Source of the DNA: Acidobacteriota bacterium
GTDB lineage: Bacteria > Acidobacteriota > Terriglobia > Acidiferrales > UBA7541
DNA length: 64,000 nucleotides
Direction of reading: 5' to 3'
Assembly (NCBI GenBank): GCA_003223245.1
Contig: QHYI01000143.1
Coordinates: 23,497-87,496 of the forward strand
The notes below the pieces were generated by a model that was not told the DNA's origin, did not search any database, and was given only the letters and a program-made list of their open reading frames with translations. The position numbers and the translations under genes were made by a program. Position 1 is the first letter of the stretch, and each line of letters opens with the position of its first letter. This document shows, one piece after another, positions 56,927 to 64,000 of this stretch.

Positions 56927-59326
56927 TTACTCTTGCAAGCGAAATTGGATGGTCACGGTCAGATGCATCGGCACAGCCTTGCCGTCTAGCGTGGCCGGCT
57001 GATATTTCCACTGTTTCAAGGCACCCATAGCTGCCTGCTGCAGCAACGTCGGTCCGGAAATCACGTTCATCTTGGTCACTCTTCCGTCGGCGCCAATCAG
57101 CGCGTCAATCGTCACGCCTCCCGAAATATGTTGCGCCTTTGCCAGTTCCGGATATACGGGCGGCACGGAGGAAATCAGCTTAGCCTGCTGGACGTCTCCG
57201 CCAATCGCTGCGGGCGCTTCGGGCGCGGTCGGCTGCTTGGTTCCCAGACCCGAGCCGAGCGAATCATCCCCGCCCTCGGGTGGCTCTTCGTTGATCGCAA
57301 TTGTCGCATCGGTTTCCGCGCCGTTTTGCGCTGGTCGCTTCTGTGAAATCTCGGGCCTAGCGAGGTGGACTTCTCCAAGGACGGGTTTCTTTTCCGCCGC
57401 GAGCTCAGCTTCCGTTGGCGTAGAGTCGGCGAGGATAACCGAGTTCCCGCTATTGGTAGAATTCGTCGCCGCTTGTGGGTTGTTCGCCGCGGTCACCGGT
57501 GTGTTGGTTGGAGCCGAATTCGCCGCGGCCGCATTAGCCCGCGACGTGGCTGGGTCGCCGGGAGCGGGGAGCATGGCGCCCATCACAGCTTCCTTTGTCG
57601 AATCCGTCTGCAAGTCTTGGAGCGTTGCGGTAGCTGCCGAGGTTTCATAGGCCGATGGGCTGTCATGAACTCCCGCGGCTTGCTGCTTCATGTAGCGCCA
57701 TCCGCCGCCGGCCAGCACCACTATCCCCGCCGCCAGGCCCACGAAAAGCATGCCTTTTCCGGATTTCTTGGCCGAGCTTTCCTTGGCTTTCTTCCCCTCA
57801 TCAAATGGCAGCGCGCTTCCGAACCGGGCAACGCGCGACTCAGCAACCGGCTCTTCTTTCTTGAACGGCGCAGCAAGTGGTGCCACGAGTTCCCGCAACG
57901 GAGGCTGTTCGGCGATGCGCTTGGTTTTTTCCCGTAGCACAAGTTCCTGAGTCGGTGCAGAAGCGTTGCGCGCCAGCGGCTCGAGCCACGCCGGAATCTT
58001 CAGTTCCTCGTGTTCCAGGGATTCCAAAGCAGGGATAACCGGTGAAGGCGCTTTTTTCGAACTCTCTTCCCGCCCCGGCGGCTCTGGCAAAAGGGGAGCC
58101 GTGCTCGGCGCCTCGGAATCGTTCACGAGCCTTGCGGCGCTCTGATCGACCGGATCCGCCTTCACAAGCGCGGCAGAAGCCTCCTCCTGTGAGACGGAAG
58201 CCGCTTCCCCCTGCGGGTTCGCAGGAGATTCCGTGGCCGGCTCCGCAAACTGCATTTGCGACAGCTCTTGCTGCAGCCGCGCCGTGTGATGCTTCAATTC
58301 TTCCGCATCGTCTTCCGCATGGGAATCGCTAGTAGCCGCCGTTTTCGGCGATGCCATAGCCCCTTCGCCGGGGTCAGGTTTCACTTCGAAGAAAGGAGTC
58401 AGGCTCGACAAGTCAACGCCCGATAGCGGCGCGGAGGGCTCGGCCGGCGCAAACAACGACGCAGGTTTGTCCGAGGGGCGCGTCAACTCGAATTTCGGAG
58501 TCGGAAGGTTTTCCTCCGGCTCTTCGGCTTTCGCGGTCGGCTCAGGAGATACTAGGCTCGCTTGCGCGGCCACAGGCTTGGTCACGGGTGCGCGCTTTTT
58601 CAGCCAAGGCTCAACGAGCGGCTCATCCGCGCCCAGCGATGTTGCAACCGGCGCAGCGGGCACCCCGGACTCCGGCTTCGATTTCGTATTGCCCAGCAAA
58701 GTCGCGGAATCAAGCGCCGCTGGGACGATCGAGGACCCTGACGCTGCGGACGGCGAGGGCTTCGAGGAAACGGGCGCAGGAGTCGAAGGTTTCGCTGCAA
58801 CCGTGCTCGAAGAACTCGCGGCCGGCTGGTGCACTTTTTCTTCGACAGGTCGTGAGGGCGCAGGCGAACCATCTCCTGCCACCGTCGAACCAGTCTCCCC
58901 CGCCGCTTGCGGGCCGGGACCAATCCGGTCACCGAGAAAGCGCATGCCCCAAAAACCGGCCGCTGGCTCGGTAAACTCCAATTCCACGTACCCGTTCACG
59001 TTGCGGCAGTTCTTCGACTTCACCACCTGGCACACAACTTCTTTTTTGCTGCGTTCGTTGGTGACAAACAACAACTGGCCGGGAGCCAAGCTGGAGTTCA
59101 ACCGGATGATTGCGCCCGAACCGAAGACCATGACCGTTTTGGTGGACTCGGAGAAAGGCTCGCGCTTGTCGCCGCCTTCCGCGGTGCGCGCGCCGTTCAC
59201 CGTAATGGGAATTTCCAAGGCGACAGGTTGCTGCTTAACCGGGGAATCCGTGGACGCCGCCGAGCCATTGCGCGAAGGACTTTCCGAAGTTGTCTGAGTG
59301 TCCGAATCCTTGAGGCTAGGAGCCAT
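56927..59326 (-). CDS. Large PilZ-like-TonB fusion protein
   Basis: From ATG 59326 the product is about 799 residues. Residues about 36-130 form a PilZ-like beta-barrel domain (SGAIIRLNSSLAPGQLLFVT, LEFTEPAAGFWGMRF). It lacks the RxxxR and DxSxxG c-di-GMP motifs, so it may not bind the nucleotide. A 390-residue Pro/Ala/Ser/Glu-rich region follows, then one transmembrane segment (about 525-545, LFVGLAAGIVVLAGGGWRYM), another low-complexity linker, and a TonB_C domain (about 711-799, VPPVYPELAKAQHISGGVTI, ending IQFRLQE). The TonB domain is about two-thirds identical to that at 28248-29747, so they are paralogues. Longer upstream starts exist, to 59467. No ExbB/ExbD genes are near. Confidence 0.82.
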   Translation of the reverse strand: MAPSLKDSDTQTTSESPSRNGSAASTDSPVKQQPVALEIPITVNGARTAEGGDKREPFSESTKTVMVFGSGAIIRLNSSLAPGQLLFVTNERSKKEVVCQVVKSKNCRNVNGYVELEFTEPAAGFWGMRFLGDRIGPGPQAAGETGSTVAGDGSPAPSRPVEEKVHQPAASSSSTVAAKPSTPAPVSSKPSPSAASGSSIVPAALDSATLLGNTKSKPESGVPAAPVATSLGADEPLVEPWLKKRAPVTKPVAAQASLVSPEPTAKAEEPEENLPTPKFELTRPSDKPASLFAPAEPSAPLSGVDLSSLTPFFEVKPDPGEGAMASPKTAATSDSHAEDDAEELKHHTARLQQELSQMQFAEPATESPANPQGEAASVSQEEASAALVKADPVDQSAARLVNDSEAPSTAPLLPEPPGREESSKKAPSPVIPALESLEHEELKIPAWLEPLARNASAPTQELVLREKTKRIAEQPPLRELVAPLAAPFKKEEPVAESRVARFGSALPFDEGKKAKESSAKKSGKGMLFVGLAAGIVVLAGGGWRYMKQQAAGVHDSPSAYETSAATATLQDLQTDSTKEAVMGAMLPAPGDPATSRANAAAANSAPTNTPVTAANNPQAATNSTNSGNSVILADSTPTEAELAAEKKPVLGEVHLARPEISQKRPAQNGAETDATIAINEEPPEGGDDSLGSGLGTKQPTAPEAPAAIGGDVQQAKLISSVPPVYPELAKAQHISGGVTIDALIGADGRVTKMNVISGPTLLQQAAMGALKQWKYQPATLDGKAVPMHLTVTIQFRLQE

Positions 59327-59689
59327 GCCGCACACCCGTGAACCGGAATTTTGCGGCTCGCCCCTCGAGAAACACGTGTTCCCTGCGCGGGGCTGCCTTT
59401 TACATCTTCTGCTTCGACCGAGCGCGCCATCCATAGTACCCGCGTACCACTTTTCGTTGTTGAGCACCTGTCCCCATGTCCAGGTTCAATTCGCGGTTAT
59501 CGCCCTTTTCAGCGATTTGCTGTCAGAAATGATAAGGACGCCGATTGTTCCAGTCGGCATTATGGTGAGGATGCCATAGGGGGTGCTGCCGCTTTTCTTA
59601 CCGCCGGGGCTTGCAGCACTTGATGGGATGCAATCCCGCGCCGGGAGACTGCAAGTGTTCAGGATTTTTCACGAGTCACCAGTCAGGAA
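59327..59689. other. Intergenic region with a CACGAGTCACCAGTCAGG word
   Basis: There is no credible ORF. It carries a CACGAGTCACCAGTCAGGAA stretch (59670-59692) resembling one near 10573-10593. No promoter or terminator was recognised. Confidence 0.35.
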
Positions 59690-60100
59690 TCACTTTTTTT
59701 TCAGCGGTGGTTTGAATTGTTCATCCACCTCCACCTGATACCCGGTGACCAGTTTGTTCGTTTCGTTGGCCATGCCGATGACGGCTTGAAGCTCTTTAAA
59801 CATGGCCTCCGTCATGCCCTTTCCGAATGCCGAAGCCGTGTGCGAATAGATGCAGTATGTGCAGTTATTCGTCACGCTCACGGCGATATAGATCAATTCT
59901 TTGGTCAGCGGGTCAAGCGCGCCTGGCGCCATGATCTGCTTGATGCTTTCCCACACGCGCTTCAGCAAAGCCGGATCATGCGCGATGGCTTTCCAGAAAT
60001 TGTTGATCCAGTCCGTCTTCCGCGTCGCCATAATATCGTCATAAATGGCTCGCACTTGCGGGCTCGCGTCCTTGTATTCGATCAATCCAAACGTGGACAT
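59690..60100 (-). CDS. AhpD-like carboxymuconolactone-decarboxylase-family protein
   Basis: From ATG 60100, with AAGGAG about 6 bases upstream, the protein is 136 residues. It has the CMD/AhpD fold with a redox CxxC in NNCTYCIYSHT (Cys80, Cys83) and a nearby His87, as in alkylhydroperoxidases. A longer upstream frame to 60397 exists, but its extra residues are a direct translation of the CTCTGTG/CTTGAAC word repeats and are not protein-like. Likely role is peroxide or oxidative-stress handling, by family. Confidence 0.85.
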   Translation of the reverse strand: MSTFGLIEYKDASPQVRAIYDDIMATRKTDWINNFWKAIAHDPALLKRVWESIKQIMAPGALDPLTKELIYIAVSVTNNCTYCIYSHTASAFGKGMTEAMFKELQAVIGMANETNKLVTGYQVEVDEQFKPPLKKK

Positions 60101-60120
60101 AACGCTCTCCTTGTCTCGTC

Positions 60121-60340
60121 TCAACTTAACAGGAATGCTCCTCGATTTCTTCTTCCCGTTCTGAGTCCTCCGTGCTCTCTGTGATCTCGGTGTTAAATCT
60201 TTCTCTTTCGACTCTTCAACCTTGAACTTTTCCGGCTCGCTCTTCTCTGTGTTCTCTGCGTCCTCTGTGTCAAATCTTTTTCTCGGCTTTTCCTTTGACT
60301 TTTGAACCTTGCACTCTTCAACTCTTCCTCTCCTCCATTG
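60121..60340. repeat. Word-like low-complexity repeat (CTCTGTG and CTTGAAC families)
   Basis: Two loosely repeated blocks, about 60162-60235 and 60243-60335, combine words such as TCTCTGTG, TCCTCTGTGT, TTAAATCTTT/CAAATCTTTT, ACTCTTCAAC and TTGAACCTTG. These natural-language-like repeats are frequent in intergenic DNA of Acidobacteriota and related phyla. They are probably non-coding; their origin is unknown. They cause an artificial N-terminal extension of the AhpD-like gene. Confidence 0.6.
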
Positions 60341-60654
60341 CGCTTCCTCGAAGTTTGCCCATGAAATACTCATTTCCGCTTCGATGAAATGATGCAAACC
60401 TTGAGTACTTCACCCCAATTCATTCTTCTTGACACCAAATGCCGGGGCAGGTTACAACTCCACGCATCAACCATATTGCTGTTCAAGGTGCCGGTATCCT
60501 TGAACCGAGATGGGGCGAGCTGGTCCGGGGGGCTTGTCCTAAATGACGGATCTCGATTCAACAACCGAAAGCAAGTGGGTTTCCAGCGGGGCTTCTGAGT
60601 GGCGTTGATTTATTTGTTGACGTGTCCCGGGTCCGCCGCCGACACGAGGGTGAT

Positions 60655-60713
60655 GCTTGCCCTGAGCTCGACGAAGGGCTTGCCCCGGAGCGAGGGGAGC
60701 GTAGCGAAGGGTC
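60655..60713. repeat. REP-like intergenic element
   Basis: The stretch pairs GCCCTGAGCTCGACGAAGGGC, which folds by GCCCT/AGGGC, with a second GAGCGAGGGGAGCGTAGCGAAGGG unit. The CCTGAGC...GAAGGG word is a recurrent intergenic type in many bacteria. It lies about 40 bases upstream of the TonB-dependent receptor gene. The rest of 60341-60754 holds no ORF; a perfect TTGACA (60429-60434) occurs but has a poor -10. Confidence 0.5.
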
Positions 60714-60753
60714 CAAGTTCATGTTCTTGATCTCGAAGGGGGAGATGAATTTT

Positions 60754-63700
60754 ATGAAGCGTCTAGTCACGGCAATTTTGATAGCATTCGCGCTCGCAGT
60801 TGCGGCCAACGCCCAGACCTTCCGCGGCACCATCAACGGAACGGTCACCGATCCATCGAGCGGCTTGGTTCCCAATGCCACGGTCAAGGCCACGGAAATC
60901 GCCACCGGCATCGATCACACCACCACCACGACGAGTGACGGTGCCTTCGCTTTTCAGGATGTCCCGCTCGGCCTATACAAAGTCACGGTAACGGCCACAG
61001 GATTTCCTCCCTATACCGTCGACAAGGTAGAGGTCGTCGCTGGCCAAATCTACACCCTGCAGGTTAAGCTCCAACTCCAGCAGCAGACCACTACCGTCGA
61101 AGTCTCTGCCGCTGCTCTGACCCTGGACACCACCACGCAGACCCAGACGATGACCATTCCGGACGATGTGGTGCAAAACATTCCTTTGAACGGGCGCGAC
61201 TTCACGCAAATGATTGCAGTTGAACCGGGCTTCGGCGGCTACAACGTCGGCGGTTTTGGTTCTCTGAATGGCACACGCCCCAACCAGATCAACTGGCAGA
61301 TCAATGGCGTCGACAATAACGACTTCTGGCACAACATTCCGGCCATTAATCAGGGCGGGGTTTCGGGCATTGCAGGGACGGTTCTGCCAATTGACGCAAC
61401 CGTGGAATTCTCAGTACAGACCTCCTCGGGACCCGAAGGCGGGCGCAACGCCGGCGGCACCGCCAACGTGGTCCTCAAGTCCGGCAGCAACGATTTGCAC
61501 GGCTCCCTCTATTACTACAACAGGAACGAAGTCTTTGGGGATCCCTCACCCTTCTTTGTTCCGGGCCCCGGGAAAAAGGCGCCACGGGAACGCAACGAGA
61601 ACTATGGTTTCTCCGCAGGTGGTCCGATCATTAAGAACAAGACCTTTGCCTTCATCAGCTACGAAAAGCAGGACTTCGTGTTCGGGCTGTCGGGAATTGC
61701 CACAGAGCCTTCGGCCGCCTGGGTGGCTCAGGCGGGTGCCTTGCTCGCTAACTCCGGAAGTGCGTTTGGCACTTATCCGTCGGTCCCGGTTAGCTTGGCC
61801 TCTTGCAATGCGCTTGCCGGCCTCACCAGCCAGCTTCCCGCCGCCCAACTCCCCAACGGATGCAACACTTCAGGGCAAGGTTTCTGGCCGACTTCTGGAA
61901 GCAACTCGATCCTCAATTTGCCAGCCGCTACCGGGAATTTCTTCAGCCCGAGTGCCGAGTTCGGCTACAGCTACAATGGCGTTGCTCACGTGGATCAGCA
62001 GATTGGCGACAAACATCATCTTTCTCTGCACGCCATCCTCGGTCAGGGGAACCAGACTGCTCCTCTCGGCGGCAGCCCGGCTCTGGGAACAGCCAGCTCC
62101 AATTTGGTTTACTACTTCGAGGTGGCGCCGCTTCATGATGGAAACTATGGCGCAGTCCTGAACTCCGCGTTGTCATCGAGGTGGACCAATCAATTTCTTT
62201 TTGGCGGGAGCTACTTCAACCAATTCTTCAACGACAACAATACCAGCTTTAATACCAAGACTATGGGCCTGTTCCTCAGCCCGGATGCCACCAATCATGG
62301 CCAGTACATCCTCGGGGCGCCCAATATTAGAATTCAAGGGTTTGAACAGACGGGCTTAACTCCGCCGGAGGGCCGAAGCGACCTGACCTTGCACTTTACC
62401 GACATCGTTTCCTACAGCGTCGGAAAGCATCAGTTCCGTTACGGAGCTGAAGTCCGCAGAGGCAAGCTGGACGAGTTCTACCATCGCCGCGGGACTGGAA
62501 GATTCAGTTTCGATGGAACTCAAGGACCGTGGTTCGCCTCCTGTAAGGGAGCAGATCCCACTAAGAATATAGGCCCTGCAGGATGTCAAACCCTAGTCAC
62601 CAACAACCAACTGGCTGACGCAGAATCTCTCGCTGACTTTTTGGCGGGCGATGTTGCTTCCTCCACGATTGTGGTCGGAAATCCTGAGCGCTTTGTGCAC
62701 GTCAATGCCTTCAATGCCTATATCCAGGATTCCTTCCAGGTCACCAAGAAACTCAACCTTAATTACGGCCTGCGCTTCGAATACTTCGGCCCGATGCAGA
62801 GTGACAACAAGGACATCGCGAACTTCGTTCCGGGAACGGGATTTGTCGTCCAGGATAGCGGTCACCCGCTGTTCAAACCAGGGAAGGATCACTTCGCTCC
62901 CCGTCTCGGCTTCGCCTATCAGCCGGCCGGTAAGGCCGATCTGGTGGTCCGCGGCGGATTCGGCGTCTTCTACGACCAAATCAACCTGAATCCCTTTTTG
63001 GACTTCCGGCCCCCTATCACCGCGCCTTCGGGAATTCATAGCAATCCGTTCGGCGCGGCCCCTAACTCGACCTATGGCGCTCCATTGTGCGGAACTACTA
63101 CTTTGAACAATCCGACCGAGCCCGGCTTTCAATGGGATGCCGTACAACAAGCGACATGCCCTGCCGGATATACCAACGCTGGCATGCCCAACACTGCCGG
63201 CTCAATTTTTGCTGGGGTACAGCCCTGTTCCGACCCGAATTGCGGTGCCGCAGGGGACCCGAAGGGACTGAGCGTCTATTCCGTCAGCCCGAAGTTCCGC
63301 GTCCCGTACTTTTATAGCTATAACTTGCAAGTGGAGAAAGGGTTCGGCAACGCAGTCGTGTGGCAGGTCGGGTACGTCGGCACCCAGGGGCGAAAGTTGA
63401 ATCTCGTATCGGACATCAATCAGCCCATTTGCAATGGATTTCCGGTTCCGACCGCACTCCTTCCAGTCAGCACCTGTCCCTTTGGTGCGCCGGTCGCAGT
63501 GTCCGTTCCCTACCCCAATTTCAGCAACATCCTTCAACTCAACACCATCGGCACATCCAATTACAACGGTCTGCAAACGGTTCTTAAACTGAGGCAGTGG
63601 CGCGGACTGAGCGCTCAGCTCGCATATACCTACTCCCACTCCCTGGATGATATCAGCGAGTATCGTGGCACGGTTGTCGACAACACTTACAACCGTAACG

Positions 63701-64000
63701 CGGATCACGGAAACAGTGACTTCGATACTCGCCACCTGTTCACGATTGACTTTACCTATGACATTCCAAAGGCGTCGTGGGCCACCTCAGGCCTCACCAA
63801 GCGCGTATTCAACGACTGGCAGGTCAGCAGCGTCATGAACTGGCACACCGGCCAGCCCTATGACGAAATCCTCTCGTACTTGAACTTGGTCCCCGGTGCC
63901 AACCCGTTCGCCAGTGCCAATGGTGTTACCATTGATCACAAGTTCGTACGGGGAGCGGGTACTCTCTGGATCAATCCGACGGCGTTCTGCGACCCGAATG
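60754..64000 (+). CDS. Oar-like TonB-dependent receptor, cut off by the window edge
   Basis: The open frame starts at ATG 60754 (GGAG about 10 bases upstream) and continues without stop to the right edge, 1082 codons. A signal peptide (LVTAILIAFALAVAANAQ) precedes a carboxypeptidase-regulatory-like domain (TINGTVTDPSSGLVPNATVK, AFQDVPLGLYKVTV). A plug domain follows (PLNGRDFTQMIAVEPGFGG, QINWQIDGVDNNDFW). A long beta-barrel then shows PRLGFAYQPAGKADLVVRGG and NADHGNSDFDTRHLFTIDFT. This is the Oar/SusC-related type abundant in Acidobacteriota, usually linked to polymer or metal uptake. No neighbouring SusD gene is visible. The C-terminus lies beyond the window. Confidence 0.88.
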   Translation, partial: MKRLVTAILIAFALAVAANAQTFRGTINGTVTDPSSGLVPNATVKATEIATGIDHTTTTTSDGAFAFQDVPLGLYKVTVTATGFPPYTVDKVEVVAGQIYTLQVKLQLQQQTTTVEVSAAALTLDTTTQTQTMTIPDDVVQNIPLNGRDFTQMIAVEPGFGGYNVGGFGSLNGTRPNQINWQINGVDNNDFWHNIPAINQGGVSGIAGTVLPIDATVEFSVQTSSGPEGGRNAGGTANVVLKSGSNDLHGSLYYYNRNEVFGDPSPFFVPGPGKKAPRERNENYGFSAGGPIIKNKTFAFISYEKQDFVFGLSGIATEPSAAWVAQAGALLANSGSAFGTYPSVPVSLASCNALAGLTSQLPAAQLPNGCNTSGQGFWPTSGSNSILNLPAATGNFFSPSAEFGYSYNGVAHVDQQIGDKHHLSLHAILGQGNQTAPLGGSPALGTASSNLVYYFEVAPLHDGNYGAVLNSALSSRWTNQFLFGGSYFNQFFNDNNTSFNTKTMGLFLSPDATNHGQYILGAPNIRIQGFEQTGLTPPEGRSDLTLHFTDIVSYSVGKHQFRYGAEVRRGKLDEFYHRRGTGRFSFDGTQGPWFASCKGADPTKNIGPAGCQTLVTNNQLADAESLADFLAGDVASSTIVVGNPERFVHVNAFNAYIQDSFQVTKKLNLNYGLRFEYFGPMQSDNKDIANFVPGTGFVVQDSGHPLFKPGKDHFAPRLGFAYQPAGKADLVVRGGFGVFYDQINLNPFLDFRPPITAPSGIHSNPFGAAPNSTYGAPLCGTTTLNNPTEPGFQWDAVQQATCPAGYTNAGMPNTAGSIFAGVQPCSDPNCGAAGDPKGLSVYSVSPKFRVPYFYSYNLQVEKGFGNAVVWQVGYVGTQGRKLNLVSDINQPICNGFPVPTALLPVSTCPFGAPVAVSVPYPNFSNILQLNTIGTSNYNGLQTVLKLRQWRGLSAQLAYTYSHSLDDISEYRGTVVDNTYNRNADHGNSDFDTRHLFTIDFTYDIPKASWATSGLTKRVFNDWQVSSVMNWHTGQPYDEILSYLNLVPGANPFASANGVTIDHKFVRGAGTLWINPTAFCDPN

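Overview
The window looks like a chromosomal segment around the replication origin of a soil-type Acidobacteriota (Terriglobia-like) genome, probably from a high-GC uncultured or MAG-derived strain. The support is the mix of gene families: an orphan MacB/FtsX-type permease (ADOP), Oar-like TonB-dependent receptors with an N-terminal carboxypeptidase-regulatory domain, a PadR-controlled ABC exporter, a large VPS10/BNR-repeat secreted protein, PQQ-propeller and TPR secreted proteins, and intergenic word-like repeats of the CTCTGTG type. No phage, integrase, IS element, CRISPR array, tRNA or rRNA was recognised.

Left part (1-5.4 kb): the origin region. dnaA, dnaN and gyrB are all on the minus strand in that order. 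gyrB runs off the left edge and recF is absent between dnaN and gyrB. DnaA-box-like 9-mers ending in CCACA cluster both upstream of dnaA and between dnaA and dnaN. 5.4-13.9 kb: a secreted beta-propeller protein, an ADOP permease broken by two frameshifts, a YmdB-type phosphodiesterase, a TPR protein, a VapC remnant and a PQQ-propeller protein.

14.1-22.8 kb: a heavy-metal efflux cluster consisting of a small Cys-containing exported protein, a TolC-like channel, an RND adaptor lipoprotein, a CzcA-type RND pump and a TonB-dependent receptor. 22.8-32.1 kb: a DinB-like protein, a Lys/Glu-rich mini-protein, the 1.09-kaa BNR-repeat protein, a membrane protein followed by a PilZ-TonB fusion, two decayed gene remnants lying antisense to each other, and a PIG-L deacetylase. 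32.2-41 kb: a 2,4-dienoyl-CoA reductase, a type III PKS / isoprenylcysteine-methyltransferase-like / TPR operon, a broken amidohydrolase, a MetX-like hydrolase, a VapBC-type toxin-antitoxin pair and typA.

41-64 kb: a CocE-type hydrolase, the PadR-ABC exporter operon with a clear autoregulatory palindrome, a HEAT-repeat protein, a ToxR/CadC-like regulator, a dimethylargininase-like hydrolase, a multicopper oxidase, ruvAB, a PEBP-family protein, a class II aldolase, glutamate dehydrogenase, a second and larger PilZ-like-TonB fusion, an AhpD-like protein, and a second TonB-dependent receptor that runs off the right edge.

The most unusual feature is the pair of proteins joining an N-terminal PilZ (or PilZ-like) domain through one membrane span to a periplasmic TonB C-terminal domain. 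Together with two TonB-dependent receptors in the same window they suggest a possible c-di-GMP-linked TonB system. This is inference: no ExbB/ExbD gene is present here.
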